Assembly (NCBI GenBank): GCA_041752235.1
Contig: JBGSHM010000018.1
Coordinates: 5,794-69,793 of the forward strand
Direction: 5' to 3'
Source of the DNA: SpSt-398 sp041752235
GTDB taxonomy: Bacteria > Bacteroidota > Bacteroidia > Chitinophagales > Chitinophagaceae
DNA: 64,000 nucleotides
In this document: piece by piece, positions 34,997 through 44,321 of the stretch
Position numbering within the stretch: position 1 is the stretch's first letter
How the letters are laid out: every line of letters starts with the position of its first letter
The notes under the pieces: model-generated
The model's input: the letters and a program-made list of their open reading frames with translations, nothing else
The model's database searches: none
What the model was told of the DNA's origin: nothing
Made by a program: the position numbers and the translations under genes

Positions 34997-35455
34997 ATGA
35001 AGAAGATCATCGTAGCGGCAGTCATTTTTCTCACTGTTTCCGTTACCCGCAGCTCAGCACAGGATTATACCACAGCCCTGGGTGTTAAGTTCTGGGATGG
35101 AGGTGGAATCACCTTGAAGCACTTTTTTAACGAACAAAATGCCGGCGAACTGATCGGATACTTTTGGAGCCAGGGGGCCCGCTTTACCGGGCTGTATGAA
35201 ATCCATGGAGATATCAGCAATGCCGGTGGCCTCCGCTGGTATATCGGACCAGGCGCCCACGTTGGTTTCTATAATTCCAAATACGGCGACGGCGCTTATT
35301 TTGGGGTAGATGGGGTTCTTGGACTGGATTATAAATTCAACAACGCACCGATCAACCTGTCGATTGACTGGCAACCTTCCATTGAATTTGGTTCCGGTCG
35401 TGGATTTTATGGCGGATGGGGAGGATTGGGAGTGAGGTATACCTTCGGTAACTAA
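34997..35455 (+). CDS. Small outer-membrane beta-barrel protein
   Basis: 152 residues from the ATG at 34997. Signal peptide (MKKIIVAAVIFLTVSVTRSSAQ) followed by a body of alternating hydrophobic and Gly/aromatic residues (GGGITLKHFFNEQNAGELIGYFW, GAHVGFYNSKYGDGAYFGVDGVLGLDYKF) ending in GGWGGLGVRYTFGN with the C-terminal aromatic-rich pattern of outer-membrane beta-strands. About eight strands would fit. No enzyme motif; the role is unknown. Convergent with the tryptophan dioxygenase gene across a long hairpin. Confidence 0.72.
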   Translation: MKKIIVAAVIFLTVSVTRSSAQDYTTALGVKFWDGGGITLKHFFNEQNAGELIGYFWSQGARFTGLYEIHGDISNAGGLRWYIGPGAHVGFYNSKYGDGAYFGVDGVLGLDYKFNNAPINLSIDWQPSIEFGSGRGFYGGWGGLGVRYTFGN

Positions 35456-35461
35456 GTATTA

Positions 35462-35545
35462 ACACGAATTAGTACGAATTACTCGAATGACACGAATTTT
35501 ATTTAATCAATTCGTGTCATTCGATTAATTCGTACTAATTCGTGT
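35462..35545. terminator. 37-bp inverted repeat at convergent junction
   Basis: Arms 35462-35498 and 35509-35545 match at 36 of 37 positions with a 10-nt loop. The arm is built from repeats of ACGAATT words. It probably serves as a bidirectional terminator. Its right arm touches the last base of the dioxygenase stop codon. Confidence 0.7.
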
Positions 35546-36588
35546 CAAATTAAAAACCCCAGCCTCCGCTCCATTTCAACACCCAGCTCCGGCAACCGCT
35601 TCCGCTCGATCAGAAAACTCGTTAACCGGGCTATGTCCTTAAAGATATAATGCTTGTCCGCCGCGGCACGCAGGTAGTCCTTCCCTGTGCTTCCACCCGT
35701 GCCGATCCGGGTGCCAATGATTCGGTGTACCATGTTCATATGCCGGTAACGCCAGTTACTCAATTGCTCATCAATTTCCAGCAATACATTCAATAATTGA
35801 TACGGTAATTGCAACAAGGGATACCCCCGGTATAACATAATAAACAGGGCCGCCCGGCAAGACGCAGGCGATAAGCTACGTTCGGTATCTGTTGCATTAA
35901 AAAAAACTTCCTCAAAGGCCTGCAGGTTTCCCTTCTCTGCTTCAGCTAGACTTTGCGTCAAACGGTATTTGTATTCCTGCCAGAATGGATGAGCCCCTTG
36001 CTCCGGCGGAAAGGTGGTCTTGAACTCCGCCCAATTTCGTGCCTGTTCAAAAAACGGCATCCGTTCCAGCCATTCATTCAGTAATTGCAAAAGAGATTGT
36101 TGCTCCTCTGCATTTTTAATGATCCCGACATGCTCCGGTCTTAATTGAGAAACATAGTACTCCTTGCCATGCCGGTGTTCAAATTTCAAACCCAGTTTTG
36201 CCTCCAGTTCCTTGAACTGCCAACTTTGAAATCCGGAAGCAGGACGCAACATATCCCGAAAATCCAGAAAGTCCATCGGGTTCATGGTCTCCATGATATC
36301 GATCTGATGGACCAATACTCTCAGTGTTGTAACTACACGTTGGAGCCGATGAACCAGCGTTTGTAATTCGGGGGAGTTGTCATTCACTTCCGGTTGGCGA
36401 AGGATTCCGATGGCTGAATCTACTTCGTGGTGAATGAGTTTGAACCACAGTTCATAGGCCTGGTGAATGATGATGAAAAGGGTTTCATCATGTGCCGGTT
36501 CGCCTCTTTTTATGCTTTCGGGGAACTGGGCATTCAGTATTTTATCAAGTTGTAAATAGTCGTGGTAATGCACATCGTTGGCCGGCAT
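35545..36588 (-). CDS. kynA: Tryptophan 2,3-dioxygenase family heme protein
   Basis: 347 residues. Conserved TDO features: YHDYLQLDKILNAQFP and HDETLFIIIHQAYELWFKLI (about residues 8-55), LRPASGFQSWQFKELE (about 115), and the heme-ligand segment YRHMNMVHRIIGTRIGTGGSTG (about 280-300, with the proximal His in NMVHRIIG). It oxidises L-tryptophan to N-formylkynurenine. It is longer than many bacterial TDOs of about 280 residues because of extra sequence in the middle helices. No other kynurenine-pathway gene is in the window. A perfect TACCTTTG element lies 18 bp upstream, so it is expressed independently of purD. Confidence 0.88.
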   Translation of the reverse strand: MPANDVHYHDYLQLDKILNAQFPESIKRGEPAHDETLFIIIHQAYELWFKLIHHEVDSAIGILRQPEVNDNSPELQTLVHRLQRVVTTLRVLVHQIDIMETMNPMDFLDFRDMLRPASGFQSWQFKELEAKLGLKFEHRHGKEYYVSQLRPEHVGIIKNAEEQQSLLQLLNEWLERMPFFEQARNWAEFKTTFPPEQGAHPFWQEYKYRLTQSLAEAEKGNLQAFEEVFFNATDTERSLSPASCRAALFIMLYRGYPLLQLPYQLLNVLLEIDEQLSNWRYRHMNMVHRIIGTRIGTGGSTGKDYLRAAADKHYIFKDIARLTSFLIERKRLPELGVEMERRLGFLI

Positions 36589-36605
36589 AAAGATCGTTTA
36601 GTCCG

Positions 36606-36613
36606 CAAAGGTA
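36606..36613 (-). promoter_or_regulatory. Perfect -7 promoter element of kynA
   Basis: The minus strand reads TACCTTTG, in the 34-bp gap after the purD stop and 18 bp before the kynA ATG. Confidence 0.5.
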
Positions 36614-36622
36614 GCCATCCAC

Positions 36623-37912
36623 TTAATAAGCCGGTATAAACTCATACCCGATATCGCGGCGATAATAAATCCCATCGAATTGAGTATGGTGGAGAATCTC
36701 CAGGGAGGAATCCACCGCATCTTTGATGGTTTCTCCAAAGGAGGTTACGCAGAATACCCGCCCTCCATTGGTCACCACTTTTCCATCTTCCATTTTTGTG
36801 CCGGCATGAAAGAGCACCGATTGTTTACCATATTTTCCATCGAGTCCGGTGATCTCATAGCCTTTTTCATATGGGCCGGGATAACCCCGGCTTACGGCCA
36901 CCACGGTAGCGGCGACGCGGGGATCAGTTTCCATACGTACTTTATCGAGTTCCTGGCGGGCGGTGGCTACAAATAAGCCAACCAGATCATTATTCATTCT
37001 TGGCAATACCACTTCGGTTTCAGGGTCACCCAGGCGGCAATTGTATTCGATCACAAAGGGATCTCCATTCACATTGATCAGTCCAAAGAAGATGAACCCT
37101 TTATAATCGATCCCATCTTTCCCCAATCCGGCAATGGTGGGTTTGATCACTCTTTCTTCCACTTTGTGCATAAAGCCCGGAGTAGCGATGGGAACAGGGC
37201 TTACAGCCCCCATACCACCGGTATTCAATCCGGCATCTCCCTCCTTCGCGCGTTTGTAGTCCTTGGCTTCCGGGAGTGTGACATAGTGTTTCCCATCGGT
37301 CAGTACAAAAACACTGAGTTCGATACCGCTTAGGAATTCCTCTACCACTACTTTGCGGCTGGCTTCTCCGAATTTCAATTCCTTTACCATCAATTCGAAT
37401 TCAGCCATGGCCTCTACATGGTTCTGGCAAATGGCTACTCCTTTCCCGGCTGCCAATCCATCTGCTTTAATCACGATGGGTAGGGCATGGGCCCGCAGAT
37501 ACTCCAGGCCTTCCTGATAATTTTCCTGTGTAAATTCCTGGTAGGCGGCGGTGGGTATATTGTGCCGCTTCATAAAAGCTTTGGCAAAAGCCTTGCTTCC
37601 TTCCAATTGGGCTCCTTCTTTGGAAGGGCCAATGAACAGGATATCTTTTAATCCGGGTTTGGATTGGAAAAAATCATAAAGACCGTTCACCAAAGGTTCT
37701 TCCGGTCCAACGACCACCATTTTGATGACCTCATCCAGGCAAAATTTTTCGATGGCTTCAAAATCAGCAATATCGATATCGACATTCTGTCCGCATTGAG
37801 CGGTACCGGCATTACCGGGAGCGATAAAAAGGGGATTGGCCCAAACACTTTGGTTAATCTTCCATGCCATTGCGTGTTCGCGGCCGCCAGAGCCTAACAG
37901 TAAGATTTTCAT
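36623..37912 (-). CDS. purD: Phosphoribosylamine-glycine ligase
   Basis: 429 residues, normal length. The N-terminal loop LLGSGGREHAMAW (residues 4-16), the ATP-grasp core with VIKADGLAAGKGVAI (near 140), and NTGGMGAVSPVP followed later by EYNCRLGDPETEVVLPRM are all GARS signatures. It performs step two of purine synthesis, joining glycine to phosphoribosylamine with ATP. No other pur gene is nearby, as is common in Bacteroidota. Divergent from the first POT transporter (145-bp gap). Confidence 0.96.
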   Translation of the reverse strand: MKILLLGSGGREHAMAWKINQSVWANPLFIAPGNAGTAQCGQNVDIDIADFEAIEKFCLDEVIKMVVVGPEEPLVNGLYDFFQSKPGLKDILFIGPSKEGAQLEGSKAFAKAFMKRHNIPTAAYQEFTQENYQEGLEYLRAHALPIVIKADGLAAGKGVAICQNHVEAMAEFELMVKELKFGEASRKVVVEEFLSGIELSVFVLTDGKHYVTLPEAKDYKRAKEGDAGLNTGGMGAVSPVPIATPGFMHKVEERVIKPTIAGLGKDGIDYKGFIFFGLINVNGDPFVIEYNCRLGDPETEVVLPRMNNDLVGLFVATARQELDKVRMETDPRVAATVVAVSRGYPGPYEKGYEITGLDGKYGKQSVLFHAGTKMEDGKVVTNGGRVFCVTSFGETIKDAVDSSLEILHHTQFDGIYYRRDIGYEFIPAY

Positions 37913-38057
37913 TACGGACTGAAGTGTTTTTTAATACGTCCTGCGAATATCGGACAAGGCTGTTAAAGATAACAGGAAATATTTGTGAGTAAAAGAAATT
38001 GTTTACTTTTCAGCATTAATATATTGTGATCCAGATCAATTCATCAAAACAAGCTGT

Positions 38058-39866
38058 ATGACTTCAACTTCAACCACCTCCGGTCATCCGAAGGGTCTTT
38101 GGGTTTTGTTTACAACAGAAATGTGGGAGCGCTTCAATTTCTATGGCATGCGGGCCTTGCTTTCCCTATTTCTGGCTGAAGCCTTAATGATGGGTAAGCA
38201 GGAAGCCTCAATTATATATGGGGGTTTTCTTGGACTTTCTTACCTCACCCCGATGCTGGGTGGTTATATCTCGGATAAATACCTGGGCAACCGCAATTGT
38301 ATTCTGCTTGGTGGTGCCACCATGGGTATCGGTCAATTTCTTTTATTCTTTAGCGGCAGTTTGTTCAAAACCAACCTGCCCCTTTCTACGAATATCATGT
38401 GGCTGGCTTTGCTGGCCATTATCCTGGGTAATGGTTTCTTCAAACCCAATATCTCTTCGATGGTGGGGAGCCTTTATCCCAAAGAACAAAAGAACAAACT
38501 GGATTCTGCCTTTACTCTGTTTTACCTCGGTATCAATGTAGGTGCCACCCTCGGCCAGTTTATTTGTCCCTTCTTTGGTGATGTAGAGGCCAATGGCGTG
38601 CGTGACCTCTCGGCTTTCCGTTGGGGATTTCTCGCGGCCGGTATCGCCATGTTCGTTGGTACCATTTCCTTTTATTTTTTAAAAAATAAGTATGTTATCA
38701 CTCCACAGGGAGAAGCGATCGGTGGTCGGCCAAAAAAATCAGATATCCCCGAAGGGGAGTCAGAAAGCGCCAAGTTCACAACCACCAGCATCATCATTTC
38801 CATCGTATTGCTGGTAGCTGCTACCTATGGATTGCATCTGTTGATGGCAGGCCCTGGCGATTCGATTATCAAAAAATGGCTATACCCCTTCATCTTTTCC
38901 GCCGGTATCAGCCTGGGCTATCTGATCCTCTCGGATAAAACAATCACCAAAGTAGAACGCGACCGGATATGGGTACTCTATATTGTCTGCTTTTTCGTGA
39001 TGTTCTTCTGGGGTGCCTTTGAACAGGCAGGCTCTTCGCTCACTTTCATCGCCGATAACCAAACCGATACCCGCATCCTGGGTTGGACCATGCCGCCAAG
39101 CATGGTGCAGAATTTCAACGGGATCTTTGTGATGGCCTTTGCCATTCCGTTCAGTCTGTTATGGATCTGGATGAATAAACGAAAACTGGAACCCATTTCC
39201 CCCGTCAAACAAGCCTGGGGACTTATGTTGATCGCCCTCGGTTATTTCATTATCGCTACCCAGGTAAAAGGATTAGGCATTAGCGGGAAAGTAGGTATCA
39301 TCTGGATGATCATCCTTTACCTCCTGCATACCTGGGGTGAACTCTGTCTCTCCCCGATCGGACTTTCACTGGTAGCTAAACTTGCCCCCAAACGTTTTGC
39401 CTCATTGCTCATGGGTGTCTGGTTCCTTGGAAACGCAGGTGGTTATGTACTCACCGGTGTATTGGGTGCCTTGCTGCCCCCCACCACCGAAGCCTATGTG
39501 AAAATGGATAAAGAAAATATCAACCTGAAAGGGATTCTGGATAAAGAAGTTGATCCTACCCCGGATCAATTGTTTACACTGGCCAAAAATAAGATCGCAA
39601 CGACCGTGGATTATGACAAAGGCCGTGAATTCAATTTGGATTTTGAAAAAATCTTAAAATCAACGGATACCACACTCAGCACCCAACAATTGGAGCTGAT
39701 CAAAAAGGAGAATATTGTTACGGTGGGTTATCCCCAGTTCGTAGGGTTCACACTAAAAAGCTTGTATGATTTCTTCATGCTCTTTGTAATCCTGTGTGGA
39801 GCCGCGGGCCTTCTCCTGTACTCCTTAACACCGATGATGAAAAAAATGATGCACGGGATAAGGTAA
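38058..39866 (+). CDS. POT-family peptide transporter
   Basis: 602 residues, twelve to fourteen membrane segments. The PTR2 signature TTEMWERFNFYGMRALLSLF (near residue 15; ExxERFxYYG type) and the second motif FYLGINVGATLGQFICPFFG (near 155) identify a proton-coupled oligopeptide transporter. A soluble loop of about 90 residues (near 480-570; ENINLKGILDKEVDPTPDQL) precedes the last membrane segment and is an elaboration seen in Bacteroidota members. It is followed at 43 bp by a second, divergent POT gene. Confidence 0.92.
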   Translation: MTSTSTTSGHPKGLWVLFTTEMWERFNFYGMRALLSLFLAEALMMGKQEASIIYGGFLGLSYLTPMLGGYISDKYLGNRNCILLGGATMGIGQFLLFFSGSLFKTNLPLSTNIMWLALLAIILGNGFFKPNISSMVGSLYPKEQKNKLDSAFTLFYLGINVGATLGQFICPFFGDVEANGVRDLSAFRWGFLAAGIAMFVGTISFYFLKNKYVITPQGEAIGGRPKKSDIPEGESESAKFTTTSIIISIVLLVAATYGLHLLMAGPGDSIIKKWLYPFIFSAGISLGYLILSDKTITKVERDRIWVLYIVCFFVMFFWGAFEQAGSSLTFIADNQTDTRILGWTMPPSMVQNFNGIFVMAFAIPFSLLWIWMNKRKLEPISPVKQAWGLMLIALGYFIIATQVKGLGISGKVGIIWMIILYLLHTWGELCLSPIGLSLVAKLAPKRFASLLMGVWFLGNAGGYVLTGVLGALLPPTTEAYVKMDKENINLKGILDKEVDPTPDQLFTLAKNKIATTVDYDKGREFNLDFEKILKSTDTTLSTQQLELIKKENIVTVGYPQFVGFTLKSLYDFFMLFVILCGAAGLLLYSLTPMMKKMMHGIR

Positions 39867-39909
39867 TTCCTGATCTGTATACATCATTCATTCACCAAAA
39901 CGATTGGCC

Positions 39910-41541
39910 ATGTGGAAGAAACACCCCAAAGCCCTGCCCTTTCTTTTCTTCTCCGAAATGTGGGAACGGTTTGGGTATTACCTGATGATCGGGATCTTTA
40001 CCCTTTACCTCAAAGATGTAAAGGCAGGGTATGGAATGACCGAGGCGGAGTCTGCGGATCTCTATGGCACTTTTATCGCACTCGTTTTCCTCACGCCTTT
40101 TTTGGGAGGACTTCTGGCCGACCGGTTCCTTGGTTATAGCAAATCCATCATTGCGGGTGGATTAATGATGGGATTGGGCTATTGCCTGATGTCCATTCAT
40201 AACCTGCCGATCCTCTATATTTCCATGACCCTGGTGATCGTTGGAAATGGGTTCTTTAAGCCTAATATTTCCACCTTGCTGGGGAATGTGTACAATACGC
40301 CGGAACATGTAGCGCGCAAGGACGAAGGCTATAATATCTTTTATATGGGCATCAATATTGGTGCCTTTATCTGCAACTTTATCAGCGCGGTACTGTACAT
40401 CACCTATGGATGGGGCGCCGCTTTCTTTGCCGCGGGTGTGGGTATGTTTATTGGCGTTATCACCTATATCGTCGGGTTACGCCATTACCGGTCATACGAT
40501 GTAAAAAAAGAATTGAAAGAAGGCGATATGCCCTTTTCACGGATCGTATTGCTAATCCTTGCCCCTTCGGTGGCCGCTGGCGTACTTGGGTGGTTGATAC
40601 CAGGTACCGTATTTGGTTCCGATTCCACCGACGCTTTCATCTTTGCCTGTATCCCGGTTATTTATTTTTACAGTACCATTTATTTCAAGGCAGAAAAAGA
40701 GGAAAAGCGACCGATTGCCGCCCTGTTGGCCATCTTTGCCGTGGTAATATTATTCTGGGCCGTATTCAAGCAAAATGGCTCCGCCCTCAATACCTGGGCC
40801 GACCGCTATACCGACAGACAGGTAACAGGTACCACCCAAAAAGTATTTGATAACCTGATCCTGGCCAAGCAGGTTGTTTATGCAAAAGATTCCGTTCCCG
40901 TGTACGACGACCAGTTCCGCTTGCAAAAGGAAAATGGGAAGATCCTTTTTGAATACAATTACCCACCTTATTTTAAAAACATTCCCGAACAAAAAAAGCC
41001 CGCCGAGAACGAATCCATCAGTCTCTGGGCCACGAATCTTAGTCAATCCATCAATCCTGGTTGGGTGATCCTGCTTACCCCCTTGATCATTTCCTTCTTC
41101 GCCTGGCGAAGACGAAAAGGGAAAGAACCATCCACCGCTACCAAGATCGCGTTTGGATTGTTCATCAGCGGGCTATCCGCCTTGGTCATGGTAGGGGCTG
41201 TATACGCCAGTCAAAATGGAGGAGAGAAAGCAAGCGCCTGGTGGCTGATCGCCAGTTATGGGGTGATCACAGTTGGCGAATTATTGCTGAGTCCGATGGG
41301 GCTCTCGATCGTTTCCAAATTAAGCCCTTTGCGTATCAGCTCATTGATGATGGGAGGCTGGTTTGTCTCTACTTCGATCGGCAATAAATTATCCGGTGTA
41401 TTGGCCACCATGTGGGATAAGTATGATCACAAGAGCAACTACTTCTGGTTGAACTTTGCTCTGCTCATGGGTGCCGCCATGGTCTGCTTTATGATGCTGC
41501 GCTGGCTCAACAGGGTCATGAAAGAAAAAGGTGTTGCCTGA
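39910..41541 (+). CDS. POT-family peptide transporter
   Basis: 543 residues from the ATG at 39910; a TTG 6 nt upstream is in frame. FFSEMWERFGYYLMIGIFTLYL carries the ExxERFxYY proton-coupling motif and IFYMGINIGAFICNFISAVL the second PTR2 motif. A hydrophilic loop of about 80 residues (near 290-370; DSVPVYDDQFRLQKENGKIL) lies in the middle. It is only distantly similar to the preceding POT gene, so an ancient duplication. Inner-membrane di/tripeptide uptake is likely. It converges on the DUF1501 gene with only 12 bp between stops. Confidence 0.92.
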   Translation: MWKKHPKALPFLFFSEMWERFGYYLMIGIFTLYLKDVKAGYGMTEAESADLYGTFIALVFLTPFLGGLLADRFLGYSKSIIAGGLMMGLGYCLMSIHNLPILYISMTLVIVGNGFFKPNISTLLGNVYNTPEHVARKDEGYNIFYMGINIGAFICNFISAVLYITYGWGAAFFAAGVGMFIGVITYIVGLRHYRSYDVKKELKEGDMPFSRIVLLILAPSVAAGVLGWLIPGTVFGSDSTDAFIFACIPVIYFYSTIYFKAEKEEKRPIAALLAIFAVVILFWAVFKQNGSALNTWADRYTDRQVTGTTQKVFDNLILAKQVVYAKDSVPVYDDQFRLQKENGKILFEYNYPPYFKNIPEQKKPAENESISLWATNLSQSINPGWVILLTPLIISFFAWRRRKGKEPSTATKIAFGLFISGLSALVMVGAVYASQNGGEKASAWWLIASYGVITVGELLLSPMGLSIVSKLSPLRISSLMMGGWFVSTSIGNKLSGVLATMWDKYDHKSNYFWLNFALLMGAAMVCFMMLRWLNRVMKEKGVA

Positions 41542-41553
41542 GATCGGTTCTGG

Positions 41554-42750
41554 TTAAATAAAGGAAAGATGTGGATACGATTGTTTCAGAATAGCCGCGT
41601 CATCTGCTCCCAGCCATTTATTTAATACCGTAGCATAGACGGATTTAAAATCCACCTTGTATTTCAGGTCACCTTCGTCCAGATCGCTGAGATCGGGTAA
41701 GGCATTGATCAATCCTTTTTTCTTTAACCCTCCACCCACAAAGAACATATTGTTGGCTGTACCATGATCGGTACCCCCGCTGGCATTTTGCGATACCCTT
41801 CTGCCAAATTCACTAAAGGTCATCAACATCACATCGTCGAAACGGCCATTTGCCTTGAGGTCTTTGGTAAAAGCGGCAACCGCATCGTTCATTTCGGTAA
41901 ACAAACGCTGTTGGGTAAATTGTTGGTTGACATGGGTATCAAAACTGCCCAATGACAGATAATATACTTTGGTATTGATATCGGAATAGATCAGGGAAGC
42001 GATGGTTTTAAGATCGGTTCCTAATTGAGTTTGCGGATAAACAGCCTTGGTAGGGCTCATTTTGCTTTGCTGAAAGATATAGTCTGCGGAAGAAAGGGTG
42101 GATGCCATGGTCTTGTACAAATAGTCCACGGGCTGTTCACCGGGTTCATCCACATGTTGTTTCATCACTTCACGAAAAAAACGTTCATTGGCGGTACCAT
42201 AAAGCCGGCGGGGGTCGCGCATGGCAATGGCATTGACATGCTCGCCCTTTAGTGCCAGACTCAACATATCGTCCAGCTCCAGGGCGTAGGTGGGTTTATC
42301 ACAACCACTACATTGAGCATCGAGATACCTGCCCACCCAACCATTGTTCCAGTAGTCGCGGCTATCACTGGCACTGTGCCAGATATCCATGCTGCGAAAA
42401 TGGGAACGGTCGGGATTGGGATACCCTACACTGTTAAGAATGGCCATTTCACCTTCATCATACAAACCTTTGAGGGCTACCAATGAAGGGTGAAGACCGG
42501 CCTCATCCGAAAGGGCGAGCGCCTTGGTCTTTTCAATTCCCAGGCGGGGGCGCTCCTTGTAATAAATATCATTGTAGGTAGGGATAACGGTATTCAATCC
42601 GTCATTCCCCCCGCTTAGCTGCAAGATCACCAATACCCGGTTACCCTTGGGCACAACAGCTTTTCCGTCAAAAGCCTTTAAAAAACGCGGCACCAAAAGC
42701 GACGCCGTGGCCAGGGAACCAATTTGTAAAAACTCTCTTCTTCGTACCAT
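41554..42750 (-). CDS. DUF1501 family secreted protein
   Basis: 398 residues from the ATG at 42750. Upstream in-frame ATG at 42840 is inside the previous gene and would read through a repeat, so it is rejected. A twin-arginine signal (MVRRREFLQIGSLATASLLVP) suggests Tat export. Residues about 20-390 form the alkaline-phosphatase-like DUF1501 fold: LVILQLSGGNDGLNTVIPTYND, SRDYWNNGWVGRYLD, TFSEFGRRVSQNASGGTDHGTANNMFFVGG. The DUF1501/DUF1800 pair is conserved across many phyla; the biochemical role is unknown. Confidence 0.88.
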   Translation of the reverse strand: MVRRREFLQIGSLATASLLVPRFLKAFDGKAVVPKGNRVLVILQLSGGNDGLNTVIPTYNDIYYKERPRLGIEKTKALALSDEAGLHPSLVALKGLYDEGEMAILNSVGYPNPDRSHFRSMDIWHSASDSRDYWNNGWVGRYLDAQCSGCDKPTYALELDDMLSLALKGEHVNAIAMRDPRRLYGTANERFFREVMKQHVDEPGEQPVDYLYKTMASTLSSADYIFQQSKMSPTKAVYPQTQLGTDLKTIASLIYSDINTKVYYLSLGSFDTHVNQQFTQQRLFTEMNDAVAAFTKDLKANGRFDDVMLMTFSEFGRRVSQNASGGTDHGTANNMFFVGGGLKKKGLINALPDLSDLDEGDLKYKVDFKSVYATVLNKWLGADDAAILKQSYPHLSFI

Positions 42751-42791
42751 TGTTGTTACGTTATATTTTTTAATCGATGTCAGGGACCGGG

Positions 42792-42829
42792 GTCCGGAGT
42801 CGGAAGTCCGACCTCGGACTCCGGACTTC
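42792..42829. repeat. Inverted repeat between DUF1800 and DUF1501 genes
   Basis: GTCCGGAGTC (42792-42801) pairs with GACTCCGGAC (42817-42826), with a second overlapping pair GAAGTCCG (42803-42810) and CGGACTTC (42822-42829). The words resemble the GGAGTCGG-type repeats at 60104-60468. Confidence 0.55.
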
Positions 42830-42832
42830 GGA

Positions 42833-44290
42833 CTAAGCAAGTTGATATTCCGGTAAACTCATTAACTGCAAGGTCACCGAGCGAACAAAATCTTCCCGGC
42901 TTTTGGAATTACTAAACTGAACGATCAATGAACTATTGATCTGGCTGTCTGCCATCAGCAGGTTCCCGACAATGCTATCCACCAGTTTATCCTTCTCAGT
43001 TTTACTGTACTGTTCGATATAGGTCTTCCAATCTATCGTGGCTTTGATCAATGCTCTTCTGTTCATTCCCTTTACGGGCATTTTATCGGCGTCATTCTTT
43101 TTTCCCATCTGCTGGTCATCGTCATCCTTGGCCCGTATATTCAATTCATCTGCATCCACGATCAATTGCGGTATCCGCATCCGCAACAATAAGGTTGAGC
43201 TGTCGATCCATGATTTTCCACCCGGCCAGCCGGCCACATTGGGAGGATAGAACAATACCTGACCCAGGGCTTTTTGTAAAAACAACAGGCTTTCCTCATT
43301 TTCCAGTTCCATCGGCAACATCCGAGGGATACCCACCAGTAGTTCAACAGGTGATTTAATATGACTCCCGATATTTCTCTCGTCAAAGAACCAATCGCTG
43401 GTAAAAATATCCTCGGCCAGTTTACTGATCTGGTAATTGCTTTGGTAGAACCGATCGGACAGCCATTCCAGTTTTGCCTCATCCACCTGCTCATTGACAA
43501 AGAACCGATACAGTTTGCGGGTAATGTAGCGGGCGGTTTGTTTTTGGGCCAGCAAATGGTCCAATACCTCCTCTCCCGTCAGGTTACCCGTTTTACCCAA
43601 TACGGTCTTTGTTCCACTATCATGTTGAAAGCGCCGGAATACAAATTCGCCCTGCAGGTTGGCCGACCAACCGGTAAACGCACGGGCAGCTTCCTTGATA
43701 TCCTGTTCGGTATAATTTCCACGCCCCAGGGTAAAGAGTTCCATTACCTCGCGGGCAAAATTTTCATTGGGATGGTCTTTTCGGTTTTGCTGATTGTTTA
43801 AAAAATTGAGCATGGCCGCCGATTTGGAAACCGCATGCAACATGTCCCTAAAACTACCCAGGGCATTTTTCCGAAGGATATCCAATAACCCCTGCTGGTA
43901 ATATACATTTAGGTTGCGACAGGCAAAATGCCCATGCCAGAACAGCGCGAATTTTTCGCGAAGCTGGGCATCCGAATTCACCATTTCCTTGAACCAGGTC
44001 AAATTCAGGCTTCGGATCCTCTCCCTGGACATTTGCTGCATTTTCTTTTTCTCTTCCTGGCTCAGCTCTTTCTTTTGCTGTCGGCCGGCCTCTTCCAACC
44101 CGGCTTTCAGCCCGTCGAGATAATCGCCCGCCACATCCATATACGCGGGAGCGGCTTTGGAGGATTGCTGTAAGGCTTTAAATAACTGGGTGGGGGAAAG
44201 GGTGTCCAGGTCGGCTAATTGCTCTACCGAAGGGCCAAAACCGGCCCTCCACATGAGGTGGTGATTCCTGGTTTTAAGGGGTAATGACAT
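42833..44290 (-). CDS. DUF1800 family protein
   Basis: 485 residues. N-terminal HHLMWRAGFGPSVEQLADL is the DUF1800 hallmark (RAGFG). Further conserved parts are LREKFALFWHGHFACRN (near 115), NENFAREVMELFTLGRGNYTEQDIKEAARAFTGWS (near 175) and YPPNVAGWPGGKSWIDSS (near 355). No clear signal peptide from the ATG at 44290. It is upstream of and parallel to the DUF1501 gene with an 82-bp gap that carries an inverted repeat. The pair probably act together outside the cytoplasm; no reaction is known. Confidence 0.88.
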   Translation of the reverse strand: MSLPLKTRNHHLMWRAGFGPSVEQLADLDTLSPTQLFKALQQSSKAAPAYMDVAGDYLDGLKAGLEEAGRQQKKELSQEEKKKMQQMSRERIRSLNLTWFKEMVNSDAQLREKFALFWHGHFACRNLNVYYQQGLLDILRKNALGSFRDMLHAVSKSAAMLNFLNNQQNRKDHPNENFAREVMELFTLGRGNYTEQDIKEAARAFTGWSANLQGEFVFRRFQHDSGTKTVLGKTGNLTGEEVLDHLLAQKQTARYITRKLYRFFVNEQVDEAKLEWLSDRFYQSNYQISKLAEDIFTSDWFFDERNIGSHIKSPVELLVGIPRMLPMELENEESLLFLQKALGQVLFYPPNVAGWPGGKSWIDSSTLLLRMRIPQLIVDADELNIRAKDDDDQQMGKKNDADKMPVKGMNRRALIKATIDWKTYIEQYSKTEKDKLVDSIVGNLLMADSQINSSLIVQFSNSKSREDFVRSVTLQLMSLPEYQLA

Positions 44291-44321
44291 GTGGGGTTGG
44301 ACTGGGTATGAAGGGGAAGGT

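Noticed and set aside
38023..38040. Crp/Fnr-like site (TGATCCAGATCA core) upstream of the first POT gene
   Set aside because: Arms are only 5 bp, the outer bases do not keep the symmetry in the same register, and no regulator is nearby.
42751..42840. N-terminal extension of the DUF1501 protein to the ATG at 42840
   Set aside because: The extension overlaps the end of DUF1800, is translated from inverted-repeat DNA, and would bury the twin-arginine signal 30 residues inside the protein.
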